Below, in pieces: positions 24,934 through 34,315 of a stretch of 64,000 nt of DNA (position 1 is its first letter; each line of letters opens with the position of its first letter). The notes under the pieces are model-generated. The model worked only from the letters and a program-made list of their open reading frames with translations, was not told the origin of the DNA and did no database searches. The stretch is taken from contig NZ_LMUS01000001.1 of the NCBI RefSeq assembly GCF_009765835.1, forward strand, positions 1,106,198 through 1,170,197. Reading direction: 5' to 3'. A program made the translations under genes and the position numbers. Source of the stretch: Granulicella sp. L56. Lineage in GTDB: Bacteria; Acidobacteriota; Terriglobia; Terriglobales; Acidobacteriaceae.

Positions 24934-25922
24934 GCCGCATTGTGATCCTCGGTGCAGGCGCCTGGGGCACGGCCCTCGCGCTTTCGCTTGCCCGCCGTGG
25001 CGGCCACCAGATTGTTCTATGGTCGCACTCTGCTCCGCTCGCCGAGCAGCTTAATGATGTAGGCGAAAATCTCCCTTATCTCCCCGGCTTCACGCTTCCC
25101 GCCGACATTCAGGTCACCTCCGATCTTCCCGGCGCGATCTTCGAAGCCGACATCCTGCTCTGCGTCACTCCTTCCCAGCATCTTCGCGGCATCATTGGCC
25201 ACATCGCTCCCCTGCTGACGCGCGACCAGATCATCCTGATCGCGTCGAAGGGCCTTGAAGAGTCAACCTTCCTCCGCATGTCGCAGGTCGTCGCTTCGGT
25301 CACCAACAATCCCTGCGCCGTCCTCAGTGGACCATCGTTCGCCCAGGAAGTGGCCCTTGGCTACCCGACCGCTATCGTCGCCGCCGCCACCACATCTGCG
25401 CTCGCGCAGATCGTTCAGCGCGAATTTTCTTCGCCAACGCTCCGCATCTACACCAACGACGATGTCACTGGCGTCGAGCTGGGCGGCGCGTTGAAAAATG
25501 TCATCGCCCTTTCCTCTGGCGTCGTCCACGGCCTCAATCTCGGACACAACTCTGCCGCCGCGCTCGTCACCCGAGGCATCGCAGAGATTACTCGCCTCTC
25601 GGTCGCCTGCGGTGGCCGCCGCCAAACGCTTGCAGGGCTTTCCGGAGTCGGCGATCTCATCCTCACCTGCACCGGAAACCTCTCCCGCAATCGCTCTGTG
25701 GGAATCGAACTGGGAAAGGGCCGCCACCTTCCTGAGATCCTCTCCGGCCTCAACGGCAAAGTGGCCGAAGGCATTCAGAGCACTACCGCCGCACTCGGTT
25801 TGGCCGCTCGTTATGGGGTCGAAATGCCGATTACGGAACAAATGGACGCAATTCTCCACCACAATAAGTCGCCAAAAGATGCCATTCGAGACCTCATGGG
25901 CCGCCCCGGACGCGACGAATAG
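24930..25922 (+). CDS. gpsA: Glycerol-3-phosphate dehydrogenase (NAD(P)+)
   Basis: Reduces dihydroxyacetone phosphate to sn-glycerol 3-phosphate, the substrate of PlsY. The N-terminal dinucleotide site is ILGAGAWGTALA at 5-16. GGALKNVIALSSGVVHGLNLG contains the catalytic Lys, and NSAAALVTRGIAE follows. At 330 residues it is full length. ATGA overlap with plsY indicates one operon. Confidence 0.96.
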   Translation: MSRIVILGAGAWGTALALSLARRGGHQIVLWSHSAPLAEQLNDVGENLPYLPGFTLPADIQVTSDLPGAIFEADILLCVTPSQHLRGIIGHIAPLLTRDQIILIASKGLEESTFLRMSQVVASVTNNPCAVLSGPSFAQEVALGYPTAIVAAATTSALAQIVQREFSSPTLRIYTNDDVTGVELGGALKNVIALSSGVVHGLNLGHNSAAALVTRGIAEITRLSVACGGRRQTLAGLSGVGDLILTCTGNLSRNRSVGIELGKGRHLPEILSGLNGKVAEGIQSTTAALGLAARYGVEMPITEQMDAILHHNKSPKDAIRDLMGRPGRDE

Positions 25923-25979
25923 CCACCAATCCTGCCGTTGCGAATATCCATGGTCTGCCCCAACGGCATCTTATTCAAG

Positions 25980-26273
25980 ATGAGTTCCGAGACGAGCAAA
26001 CCGAACGATCCAACCGCCGACAGCCATCCCCCTGAAGACGACGGTAATTTTCTGCATGTAGTGATCTATGCGGGCATCTTCCTTGTAATCGGCCTCATCG
26101 TGGCCTTTGTCATCATCAAGGGAGTAGGGAAACACATCGTTCCCGGCAAGCACGATCCCCACCCGACCTCACAACTCGTACTTCCAGCTCCGAAAGGTCA
26201 TGTATTGGCATCTCAATCCACTTCTGAATTACCATTCATATTTACGCAACAAAAATCTAAAGCATGTGTTTAG
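25980..26273 (+). CDS. Small hypothetical single-pass membrane protein
   Basis: 97 residues: a polar Pro/Asp-rich N-terminus, one transmembrane helix (LHVVIYAGIFLVIGLIVAFV) at about 22-41 and a polar tail. No family recognised. The ATG at 25980 follows a weak ribosome site; an earlier in-frame ATG at 25938 lies directly after gpsA. It could be the last gene of the plsY-gpsA transcript (57-base gap). Confidence 0.5.
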   Translation: MSSETSKPNDPTADSHPPEDDGNFLHVVIYAGIFLVIGLIVAFVIIKGVGKHIVPGKHDPHPTSQLVLPAPKGHVLASQSTSELPFIFTQQKSKACV

Positions 26274-26392
26274 TAGAGTGAGAGTTGGACTTGGGTAACC
26301 TGCCCAGGCTGACACTCGAAGCCTGCTGTTCTCGCACTCCGGCACAATGTGGCACGACCGGACAAAACGAAGAATAAGCAGGAAGGTAAATC

Positions 26393-27274
26393 ATGAAAAT
26401 TTCTCGTCTCGTCAAAAACTCGATCAGCACCATCGCATTGGCAGGAGCGTTCTTGTTCGCCGCTCCCAGCCCGGCCCACGCAGGGGTCTTTGTCTCTGTC
26501 GCAATTGCTCCCCCAGTCATTCCCGTGTATGCGCAACCCCCCATCCCCGGCGATGGTTACATCTGGACGCCCGGCTATTGGGCCTGGACTGGCGAAGGCT
26601 ACGAATGGGTCGATGGAGCCTGGGTTGAGCCTCCTTATGAAAACGCGCTCTGGACCCCCGGATACTGGGGTGGCGACGATGGCGGCTACTTCTGGAACGC
26701 TGGTTATTGGGGTCAGAATGTCGGCTACTATGGCGGCATCAACTATGGCTTCGGATACTTTGGCGTCGGCTTCTACGGCGGATACTGGGGCCACGGCCGC
26801 TTCTGGTACAACCGCGGCTACAACAACTTTGGTGGCCGTCACTTCGGCAACATCTATGATCGCCCGGTTCATGGCTTCAACGGCCGTCCCGGCGGCGCCA
26901 GCTTTACCAGAAATGGTGGAGGTCGTAACTTCGCCGGAAACCGTGGCTCGAACATCGGTGGCCGCAACTTCGGCAACCGCGGCTTTTCAAACAACGGCCA
27001 GCGCAGTTTCGCCGCGAACGGACAGCGCAGCTTCAACTCTGGCAATCGCAGTGCCTATAACGCAAATAGCCGCCAGTCGTTCAACGGTGCACGGAGCTAC
27101 TCTCAGTCTCAGGGTTCGCGCAGCTACGCGCAGCCAAGTCAACGCAGCAGCGGTGGCCAAAGCCGCAGCGTCTCCAGTGCCCCCCGTGGCAACTCTGGTG
27201 GCGGTGGCAGCTTCCACGGAGGCGGTGGAGGTGGCGGCGGCTCCCATGGCGGTGGCGGCGGTGGCCATCGGTAA
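26393..27274 (+). CDS. Secreted YXWGXW-repeat, Gly-rich protein
   Basis: 293 residues with a signal peptide ending AAPSPAHA near 31. Repeats of the YXWGXW type follow: GYIWTPGYWAW, ALWTPGYWGG and GYFWNAGYWGQ. From about 110 on the sequence is low complexity: Gly/Tyr/Phe, then Asn/Arg/Ser with recurring GQRSF and GNRS units, and finally a Gly/His tail. Function unknown; an extracellular or cell-surface matrix role is a guess. Start supported by AGGAAGG upstream. It converges with murG across a shared terminator. Confidence 0.82.
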   Translation: MKISRLVKNSISTIALAGAFLFAAPSPAHAGVFVSVAIAPPVIPVYAQPPIPGDGYIWTPGYWAWTGEGYEWVDGAWVEPPYENALWTPGYWGGDDGGYFWNAGYWGQNVGYYGGINYGFGYFGVGFYGGYWGHGRFWYNRGYNNFGGRHFGNIYDRPVHGFNGRPGGASFTRNGGGRNFAGNRGSNIGGRNFGNRGFSNNGQRSFAANGQRSFNSGNRSAYNANSRQSFNGARSYSQSQGSRSYAQPSQRSSGGQSRSVSSAPRGNSGGGGSFHGGGGGGGGSHGGGGGGHR

Positions 27275-27291
27275 CAGCTAACAACATAAAG

Positions 27292-27318
27292 CGGGCTGAG
27301 GATCAATTCCTCAGCCCG
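27292..27318. terminator. Bidirectional terminator between the YXWGXW gene and murG
   Basis: Perfect 11-bp stem CGGGCTGAGGA / TCCTCAGCCCG with loop TCAAT, followed by TTTTC on the plus strand. It lies between two convergent genes and closes the dcw cluster. Confidence 0.85.
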
Positions 27319-27323
27319 TTTTC

Positions 27324-28436
27324 TCACCCGCGCTTCACCAACCGCAAGACAATCTCTCCAATCACCTTCACCGCCTCAGGATGCGCCAACGCCCGTGCAT
27401 TCTCCGCCATCTCCTGCCTGCGAGCATCATTCCCCAGAAGATCCAGTAACACCTCCAGCAAACGCTCCTCGTTCAGCGAAGACTCAACCATCATCTCCGC
27501 TGCTCCGGCAGCGACAAACGCATCCGCATTCTTCCGCTGATGGTCGTCGGCAGCCTGCGGAAACGGCACCAGAACAGAAGCCCGTCCTGCCGCTGCCAGC
27601 TCCGCAATGGTGCTCGCACCGCTTCGACAGAGAATCAGGTCGGCGGCAGCAAACTGCGCTGCCATGTCATCGAGATAAGGCGTCACCGTGACCCGCTCAA
27701 AACCAACCCCAGCGCTGCGGTAGATCGCAAGCGTCGCATCGCCATGCCGTCCGCCCGTCTGATGCACCACATCGAGCGTCGGAAAAGCGCTCAAAAGCCG
27801 ATCCATAATCTTCGGCATCAGTTCATTGAAGACGCGAGCGCCTTGACTGGCCCCGAATACCAGCAGCCTCTTTCTTTCACTCGGCACCTTTTTGCCAATC
27901 GCAAAAAACTCCGGCCGCACCGGCGTCCCGGTCACCTGCGCTCTGCGAAAGTAACGGCACGTCTCCGCAAAGTTCACCGCAGCCGCCGACACCCATCGTC
28001 CCACTAAACGATTCGCCAGCCCCGGAACGGCGTTCGGCTCAAACGCCAGCGTTGGCACCCGCAACAAAATCGCCGCCATCATCGCCGGGCCTGAGGCATA
28101 GCCACCCACTCCCACAACAACATCCGGCTTAAATTCCCGCAACAGCCCGATGCAGCGGCCAACGCCTAACGGAAGGTCCATCAACGTGCGCAGACGCGTC
28201 GCCACACTTACATTTTTCAACTGCCCCACATGAATCAGTTCCAGCGGAAATCCCGCCTCCGGCACCAGCCGCGTCTCCAGCCCCCGCGCCGTCCCTACAA
28301 AACGGACCTCAGCACCCGCCGCATCTCGCAACTCCCGCGCAATCGCCAGCGCCGGAATCACATGTCCGCCGGTTCCTCCCCCGGCAATCAAAACTCGCAG
28401 GCTGTTCGCTGCTCGCCCCACGTCAGTCAATCTCAC
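27324..28436 (-). CDS. murG: UDP-GlcNAc:lipid I N-acetylglucosaminyltransferase
   Basis: Makes lipid II at the inner face of the membrane. The Gly-rich loop GGGTGGH is at 19-25, VGVGGYASGP near 108-117, and the donor-binding segment CRSGASTIAELAAAGRASVLVPFPQAADDHQ in the C-terminal domain. 370 residues is normal. Its start overlaps the end of ftsW by 14 bases. It is the last gene of the cluster: murC, ddl and the ftsQAZ genes that usually follow are absent. Confidence 0.96.
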   Translation of the reverse strand: MRLTDVGRAANSLRVLIAGGGTGGHVIPALAIARELRDAAGAEVRFVGTARGLETRLVPEAGFPLELIHVGQLKNVSVATRLRTLMDLPLGVGRCIGLLREFKPDVVVGVGGYASGPAMMAAILLRVPTLAFEPNAVPGLANRLVGRWVSAAAVNFAETCRYFRRAQVTGTPVRPEFFAIGKKVPSERKRLLVFGASQGARVFNELMPKIMDRLLSAFPTLDVVHQTGGRHGDATLAIYRSAGVGFERVTVTPYLDDMAAQFAAADLILCRSGASTIAELAAAGRASVLVPFPQAADDHQRKNADAFVAAGAAEMMVESSLNEERLLEVLLDLLGNDARRQEMAENARALAHPEAVKVIGEIVLRLVKRG

Positions 28437-29517
28437 GAGTTACATTCAGCAGAACGCCCATACAGGCCATCGTCACAAACAACGACGTTCCTCCAAACGA
28501 GATAAAGGGTAGCGTAATTCCCTTCGTCGGTAGCAGCGCCACCACGACGCTGATATTGAAGAACGCCTGTATCAGAATCGCCGAAGTAATCCCAAAGGCA
28601 AGAAACCGTGCAAAGGGATCGGTGGACAGAAACGCCGCTCGCAGACCGCGATAGCCAAGGAACGCGAACATCGCGACCACGGCCACAGCGCCAATCATGC
28701 CCAGCTCTTCACAGATATTCGCAAAGATGAAATCCGTGTGCGGCTCCGGCAGATAGAACAACTTCTGCCTGCCTTCCATCAATCCCAGCCCACGAATGCC
28801 TCCCGTACCGACGGCAATCAGAGACTGCAGAATGTGGAACCCAGTTCCCCTGGGATCGGCCTCGGGATGAACAAAGGCCAGCATACGTGCACGCCGCCAG
28901 GGCACACGAAACAGCATGTAGTAAAGCACCGGCGACGCACACGCCAGCGCAATGCCGATATATTTCAACTGCAATCCTGCAAGGTACAGCATCAGCATCG
29001 TCACCGCTGCGCAGACCATCGCCGTTCCCAGGTCAGGCTCTTTAAGAATCAGCGCAATGAACAGAAGCGGCGGCAGCGCAGCCCGCAGCACCGTCCCTCG
29101 CCAGTCATCCATCTTGTGCATTCGCGTCTGCAAAAAGTAGGCAAGAAATAAAATCAGCACCGGAGTCGCCAGCTCCGAGGGCTGAAAACTGAGTCCACCG
29201 CCAAAACGAAACCACCGATGGGTATTGTGCGAGTCGCGACTGGCAAAGACCGCCATCAGCAGCAGCATCGTCACCGCGACCAGCGGAAAGACCACCCTGG
29301 GGTTGTTATAGTGGCGATAGTCGACCCGCATTAGCAGCACCAGCGCGACCATGCCAAATCCGGCCCAGATCGACTGCCGAATCATAAAGTAATACGCCGA
29401 GCCGAACTGCGACTTCGCCATCACCGCCGACGCGGAAAACACCATCACCAGCCCAAACAGCACCAGCAGCAGCACCACTCCGAAGAGCCACTTGTCCACC
29501 CCTACTCTCTTCGCCAT
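28423..29517 (-). CDS. ftsW: SEDS peptidoglycan polymerase FtsW
   Basis: Septal glycosyltransferase working with the class B PBP of the same cluster. 364 residues with about ten helices. Motifs: VFSASAVMAK in helix 1, HRWFRFGGGLSFQPSELA, LILKEPDLGTA, the extracellular LPEPHTDFIFANICEELG and the last-helix GITLPFISFGGTS. All are typical of FtsW/RodA, and the dcw context favours FtsW. Overlaps murG by 14 bases. Confidence 0.95.
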   Translation of the reverse strand: MAKRVGVDKWLFGVVLLLVLFGLVMVFSASAVMAKSQFGSAYYFMIRQSIWAGFGMVALVLLMRVDYRHYNNPRVVFPLVAVTMLLLMAVFASRDSHNTHRWFRFGGGLSFQPSELATPVLILFLAYFLQTRMHKMDDWRGTVLRAALPPLLFIALILKEPDLGTAMVCAAVTMLMLYLAGLQLKYIGIALACASPVLYYMLFRVPWRRARMLAFVHPEADPRGTGFHILQSLIAVGTGGIRGLGLMEGRQKLFYLPEPHTDFIFANICEELGMIGAVAVVAMFAFLGYRGLRAAFLSTDPFARFLAFGITSAILIQAFFNISVVVALLPTKGITLPFISFGGTSLFVTMACMGVLLNVTREID

Positions 29518-29532
29518 TCCGTCCGCTTCCTG

Positions 29533-30888
29533 CTAACTTAATTCATTCACTAACCGTCGAAAGACCTGTCCCCGATGCTCATAGTTCTCGAACTGGTCGA
29601 AGCTCGAGCAGGCAGGCGCCAGCAGAACAATATCCCCAGCCACGGTAGCCTTCGATGCCTCAGCAACAGCGGTCTGCATCGTCGCCGCTGAGACTATCTT
29701 CACCACTCCCTGCAACTGCTGCTCAATCTTTTCGGCGGCTGAACCAATCGTATAAACAATCTTCACCCGCTCCTTCAGCAGATCGGCCATCGTGCCATAG
29801 TCGGAGTTCTTGTCCTTGCCGCCAAGAATCAAATGGATACCACCGGCAAACGAGGCCACCGCCTTCATGGCCGCGTCCACATTGGTCGCCTTGGAGTCGT
29901 TGTAGAACTCCACCCCGCGCAGCAGCCGCACAAACTCCAGCCGATGCTCCACGCCTTTGAACCCAGCGACCGAAGCCCGAATCTTCTCCGCAGAAATCCC
30001 CGCCAGCCGCGCCGCGCATACTGCCGCCAGCACATTCTCGACGTTGTGCGCGCCCTTCAGCGCAATCTCCGCCACCGGCATCACCGGCTCCGGCTTGCCG
30101 CCCTCGTTGGCAACAAAGAAGATGCTCTCTCCATGAACGAACGCGCCCTGCTTGATAGGCCGCCGAGCGCTGAACCAGTAGATTTGCGCCCGTGTCTTCG
30201 CCGCCACCATCTGAGTCGGCTTGTCTTCGCCGTTCAGAACCAGAAAGTCACCCGCCTCCTGCCGTTCCGTAATCCGCGCCTTGGCAGCAGCATAGTTCTC
30301 AAAGCTGCCATGCCGGTCCAGATGGTCCGGCGTGATGTTCAACACCACCGAGATCCACGGATGGAATTCCTCAACGGTCTCCAGTTGAAAGCTCGAAACC
30401 TCCAGCACGCTCACCGTATCCGCCGCACTCTTCGCCACCAGATCGATCACCGGCAAACCAATATTGCCGCCCACCAGCGTCGATACTCCGGCATCTTCAA
30501 ATATCTTCCCCAGCAGCGTCGTCGTGGTGGTCTTCCCGTTCGATCCCGTAATCGCCACAACTTTGCCTTGAAGAAACCGGCTGGCCAACTCCAGCTCCCC
30601 AATCACGGGCAGGCCGAACGCCTTCACCTGCTTCACCTCGGGAGTATCCATCGGCACTCCCGGCGACACCACAATCAAATCCTGCCGCCGAAAGGTCAGC
30701 AACCCATGCCCACCCGACTCGACCATAATCCCCGCATCCAGCAGCGCAGGAATCTCCTTCGCCAGCGCCTCCGCGCTCCGCGTATCGCTCACCGTCACCT
30801 GCGCGCCCTGCGCACGCAGAAACAGCGCAGACGATAGCCCACTCTTCCCCAACCCCACCACCAAAACCCGCTTATTCTTCAGTTCCAT
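29533..30888 (-). CDS. murD: UDP-MurNAc-L-alanine:D-glutamate ligase
   Basis: Cytoplasmic ligase adding D-Glu to the peptidoglycan precursor. N-terminal Rossmann-like site VVGLGKSGLSS at 10-20, ATP-binding GSNGKT at 115-120 and NITPDHLDRH in the central domain. 451 residues, full length. 15 bases separate it from ftsW. The upstream neighbour is a small membrane gene that is not part of standard dcw clusters. Confidence 0.96.
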   Translation of the reverse strand: MELKNKRVLVVGLGKSGLSSALFLRAQGAQVTVSDTRSAEALAKEIPALLDAGIMVESGGHGLLTFRRQDLIVVSPGVPMDTPEVKQVKAFGLPVIGELELASRFLQGKVVAITGSNGKTTTTTLLGKIFEDAGVSTLVGGNIGLPVIDLVAKSAADTVSVLEVSSFQLETVEEFHPWISVVLNITPDHLDRHGSFENYAAAKARITERQEAGDFLVLNGEDKPTQMVAAKTRAQIYWFSARRPIKQGAFVHGESIFFVANEGGKPEPVMPVAEIALKGAHNVENVLAAVCAARLAGISAEKIRASVAGFKGVEHRLEFVRLLRGVEFYNDSKATNVDAAMKAVASFAGGIHLILGGKDKNSDYGTMADLLKERVKIVYTIGSAAEKIEQQLQGVVKIVSAATMQTAVAEASKATVAGDIVLLAPACSSFDQFENYEHRGQVFRRLVNELS

Positions 30889-30943
30889 AACTCTATTTTC
30901 CTAATCTGATTCTGACTCTTTACAAGGCTACAGGAGCCTTATG

Positions 30944-31255
30944 TTATTTTCTCCGGAACCGCAAAACGTTTCTAAGTCCACGCAATCCGAAGTAAAAGAA
31001 AAATGCGGTGGCCACCCCAAAACCCAAGGAGAAGAAAACATCCTTTTCTTTGAAGTCTTCAATGCTGGCACCCAAAGTAAAAAGACCCGCGCCAATGTAA
31101 GCAAAAGAGAAGATCGCATATCCCAATCGTTGAACAGGCGTTAGAAATTGGCCATTAGCAAGCCAGGACTTGGCTAGAGTTGGAGAATCGATTGACACTT
31201 TTCGAAGAGGATCATAACTTCTGCGGCGCATGTCTTCCTCGTGAAGATTGCTCAT
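30944..31255 (-). CDS. Small membrane protein inserted between mraY and murD
   Basis: 103 residues: an Arg-rich polar N-terminus, then two hydrophobic segments at about 44-63 (LGYAIFSFAYIGAGLFTLGA) and 72-90, ending in a basic tail. No family recognised. It follows GGGGA at a plausible distance and keeps the direction of the cluster (22 bases after mraY). Its base composition is AT-richer than the flanking genes, suggesting a later insertion; whether it acts in cell-wall synthesis is unknown. Confidence 0.6.
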   Translation of the reverse strand: MSNLHEEDMRRRSYDPLRKVSIDSPTLAKSWLANGQFLTPVQRLGYAIFSFAYIGAGLFTLGASIEDFKEKDVFFSLGFGVATAFFFYFGLRGLRNVLRFRRK

Positions 31256-31277
31256 GAGACGAGTCCCCTAATTGAAC

Positions 31278-32414
31278 CTACCTCAACTTCAACGTCGTCA
31301 AAGCAAACAAAGCAAACACCAGCGCCATAATCCAGAACCGCGCAATCACCTTCGACTCCGACCACCCCATCAACTCAAAGTGGTGATGCAGCGGAGCCAT
31401 CTTGAAGATGCGTTTCCCATTGCGCAGCTTGTAGCTCCCAACCTGGAGCATCACGCTCACTGCCTCCAGAATAAACACCCCACCGATAAATGGCAGCAGC
31501 AGTTCCTGCTTGATGACCACGGCCACCGTCCCGATCGCCCCGCCCAGCGCAAGGCTACCCACATCCCCCATAAAGATCTCTGCCGGATGAGCGTTATACC
31601 AAAGGAACCCAATACTCGCCCCCACCATCGCCCCGCAAAACACCGTAAGCTCGCTCACCAGCGGCATCCGCTGCAACTCCAGATAGTCGGCAAAGACCAC
31701 ATGCCCGCTCACATAGGTCAGCACCGTCAGTGCGCCGGCAGCGATAATGGTGCAGCCAATCGCCAAACCGTCGAGGCCATCGGTAAGATTCACCGCATTG
31801 CTCGAGCCCGCAATCACAATCATCACGAAAACGACAAAACCCGCATACCCCAGCCACCATACATGCGGCATGTGCAACAGGCTGTCGATCACCAGATCCG
31901 GCCGAAACCGCTTGGCAAACGGAACCATCAGACGGGTCGAATAATTGCCACGCGTCTCCAGCGCGACCAGCGCCACGGCCACTCCGCCGCTCACCAGCAG
32001 TTGCAATCCCAGCTTCGCCCAAGCCCTCAGTCCCTGGTTCCTGCGATGCACCACCTTGATATAGTCGTCCGCAAATCCAATCGCGCCAAAGGCCAGCGTC
32101 GACAGCATCACCAGCCATACCAGAGGGTTCGACAGATCCGACCACAACAGCGTCGGGACCAGGATCGATATCAGAATCAGTACGCCACCCATCGTCGGCG
32201 TCCCACTCTTCTTCTGGTGCGACTGCGGTCCCTCTTCGCGGATGTATTGCCCAATCTGGAACTCGCGCAGCTTCTCAATCACATACGGCCCAATCAGCAG
32301 GCCGATCAGCAGCGCCGTCAGGCTCGCAAACACCGTGCGAAACGTGAGGTAGCGAAAGATGCGAAAGAGACGAAAGTAAGGGAACAACTTCTGATAGAGC
32401 AGCCAATAGAGCAA
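31278..32414 (-). CDS. mraY: Phospho-MurNAc-pentapeptide translocase
   Basis: Transfers phospho-MurNAc-pentapeptide to undecaprenyl phosphate, forming lipid I. About ten helices. Catalytic-site motifs are FADDYIK near 114-120, [10 protein letters not shown] in the middle and the C-terminal APLHHHFE. 378 residues, slightly above the E. coli length because of an N-terminal hydrophobic extension. A 521-bp repeat-bearing gap separates it from murF upstream, so it may have its own promoter. Confidence 0.96.
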   Translation of the reverse strand: MLYWLLYQKLFPYFRLFRIFRYLTFRTVFASLTALLIGLLIGPYVIEKLREFQIGQYIREEGPQSHQKKSGTPTMGGVLILISILVPTLLWSDLSNPLVWLVMLSTLAFGAIGFADDYIKVVHRRNQGLRAWAKLGLQLLVSGGVAVALVALETRGNYSTRLMVPFAKRFRPDLVIDSLLHMPHVWWLGYAGFVVFVMIVIAGSSNAVNLTDGLDGLAIGCTIIAAGALTVLTYVSGHVVFADYLELQRMPLVSELTVFCGAMVGASIGFLWYNAHPAEIFMGDVGSLALGGAIGTVAVVIKQELLLPFIGGVFILEAVSVMLQVGSYKLRNGKRIFKMAPLHHHFELMGWSESKVIARFWIMALVFALFALTTLKLR

Positions 32415-32576
32415 AACGTCTCCGCCTTCAAACCACAGTCAGGATTGGCGACCGCTTAGCTCCAGCCGCAAACTCATCGCTATCTTAACAGGCGTTTGCC
32501 CTCTCACCACGCGGCATTTTCCTCCGCGAACCAAGGCGCATTCCGTCTCCTCTGTCTATAGCTATCTCCTCTCAGG

Positions 32577-32785
32577 TATAGCTTCCTTTGTCATTCCAAA
32601 GGGAACAGGGATAGCTTCCTTTGTTTGTCATTCCCGAAGGGAATCTGCGTGTTGCTCGAATCACCAAAACTACATCTGGAGGAGAACCTCTCTATAGCAA
32701 TTCTCCTACAGGTGTATCTCTTTATCGGATCATCTCTGCCCTATTTTGTTGTCATTCCCGAAAGGAATCTGCGTTTCTTCCGGGC
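32577..32785 (+). repeat. Interspersed repeat family 3: GTCATTCC units in the mraY-murF gap
   Basis: Three related units: TTTGTCATTCCAAAGGGAAC near 32588, TTTGTCATTCCCGAAGGGAA near 32623 (continuing TCTGCGT), and TTGTCATTCCCGAAAGGAAT near 32749 (continuing CTGCGT). ATAGCTTCCTTTGT precedes the first two. Each unit contains the small palindrome TTCCCGAAGGGAA. The mraY-murF gap (32415-32935) contains no credible gene. Confidence 0.65.
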
Positions 32786-32831
32786 TTGCATCACTACACC
32801 CAGAGGGGAACAGCTCTAAGCGGCTCACGAC

Positions 32832-32918
32832 GAGCGCCAAAGGCGCGCTCTATAACAGCCTGGGCCACCAGCCCAGGTCCATAGCCCCCAAAATATGAAG
32901 GCTGAAGGGCCGGCCCAT
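32832..32918 (+). repeat. Interspersed structured repeat family 2, copy 2
   Basis: Same module order as the copy at 16298: hairpin GCGC-CAAAG-GCGC, TCTATAACAGCCTGGG, stem CCTGGG/CCCAGG, then GGC-TGAAG-GGCC. Sequence differs in the stems but pairing is kept, which suggests selection on structure. Confidence 0.65.
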
Positions 32919-32935
32919 CTCGCTGCGTCGAACCT

Positions 32936-34315
32936 CTAGGAGATCAGCACCGCGAATGCCCGCTCCAGCTTCACCCCACGCGAAGCCTTCAGCAACACGG
33001 CATCGCCCGCACGCACGTTCTCCTGCAACCACTTACCGGCGGCATCCGCATCCGCCACAAACACCGCATCGACACCGCCATCGAGAGCAGCCTTGACCAA
33101 CGCGTCCGCGGCACCACGAACGCCAACCACCGTAGTCACGCCTCGTTCAGCCATCCGCCGCCCGCAGGCCTCATGCAGCGCCTCACCCTCCGGCCCAAGC
33201 TCCAGCATCTCTCCGGCGACCACAATGTGCCGCTCTCCCGGCATGGCCATCAGCGCATCCACCATCGCGTCAAGCGCCTTAGGGTTGGAGTTGTAGCAAT
33301 CATTGATCAGCGTTGCGCCCCGCCACTCCACCACCTCGCCACGCTTATCTCCCGCCCGCAACTCGCCTACCGCCGCTGCACATTCGCCCAGTCCCATGCC
33401 GCTCCGCAGCCCTGTCGCAATCGCCGCCAGAGCATTTGGAACGTTATGCCGCCCCAGCATACGCAACTGCACGCTGGCGCGCTCGCCCTCGACCTCCACC
33501 GTAAAGACCACCCCCTCGGCTCCAACTTCGGCGACATGCACCGCTCGGACCTCAGCCCCCTCATTCAGCCCATAAAAGACCGCTCGCTCGCCCAGTCCCC
33601 TGCCAAACGACGCCACATAGTTATCGTCAAAGTTCAGCACGGCCACCCCATCCGCAGGCAGCGCTTCCACCAGCTCATACTTCGCCTTCGCAATACCGGC
33701 GATTCCATCCGGAAAGAACTCCAAATGCACCGGCCCCACATTCGAGACAACGGCCCAATCCGGCTCCGCGATCTTTGCCAGAGCCGCAATCTCTCCGGCA
33801 TGGTTCATGCCCATCTCGATCACCGCAACCTCATGCTCCGGCTCCAGCTTCAACAACTGCAACGGCAGCCCAAAGCCATTGTTAAGGTTTCCCTGAGACT
33901 TCAGCACCTTAAACCGCGCGCCCAAGACCTGCGCCACAGCGTCCTTCGTCGTCGTCTTCCCTGCCGACCCGGTCACGCCGATCACCCGGCGGCCCCACTG
34001 CCGCCGCACCGCATGGGCCAGCTTCTGCAACGCCGTCAATACGCAATCCTCGCAGTCGGAGACTCGCAGCAACTTCGTCTCATCCACCTCCGCAGGCGTC
34101 ACCCAGCGATTGCTGACCACAGCCGCGACAGCGCCATCGGCAAGCGCCGCCTGAACATACTCATGCCCATCCAGCCGCTCGCCCTTCACCGCAAAGAAAA
34201 GATCGCCAGCCCCAATCGTCCGCGAATCGATCGAATACCCCAATGCCTCCAGAGAGGTATCGAACTCCCCATCCGCGTGAATCCAATCTGCAACCTGACC
34301 CAGTGTCAGCTTCAT
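32936..34315 (-). CDS. murF: UDP-MurNAc-tripeptide:D-Ala-D-Ala ligase
   Basis: Adds D-Ala-D-Ala to the UDP-MurNAc-tripeptide in the cytoplasm. ATP site GSAGKT at 116-121, then QGNLNNGFGLPLQLL and EMGMNHAGEIA, all typical of MurF. 459 residues. The start overlaps the murE stop by 4 bases, so translation is coupled. Downstream lies the repeat-bearing gap before mraY. Confidence 0.96.
   Translation of the reverse strand: MKLTLGQVADWIHADGEFDTSLEALGYSIDSRTIGAGDLFFAVKGERLDGHEYVQAALADGAVAAVVSNRWVTPAEVDETKLLRVSDCEDCVLTALQKLAHAVRRQWGRRVIGVTGSAGKTTTKDAVAQVLGARFKVLKSQGNLNNGFGLPLQLLKLEPEHEVAVIEMGMNHAGEIAALAKIAEPDWAVVSNVGPVHLEFFPDGIAGIAKAKYELVEALPADGVAVLNFDDNYVASFGRGLGERAVFYGLNEGAEVRAVHVAEVGAEGVVFTVEVEGERASVQLRMLGRHNVPNALAAIATGLRSGMGLGECAAAVGELRAGDKRGEVVEWRGATLINDCYNSNPKALDAMVDALMAMPGERHIVVAGEMLELGPEGEALHEACGRRMAERGVTTVVGVRGAADALVKAALDGGVDAVFVADADAAGKWLQENVRAGDAVLLKASRGVKLERAFAVLIS

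Noticed and set aside
26996..27274. Gly-rich end of the YXWGXW protein considered as a tandem DNA repeat
   Set aside because: Repetition follows from Gly/Ser/Arg codons within one reading frame; no precise DNA repeat unit.
31272..32459. 395-codon plus-strand frame opposite mraY
   Set aside because: Antisense to a fully conserved MraY; Gln/Arg/His-rich product typical of reverse-strand artefacts.
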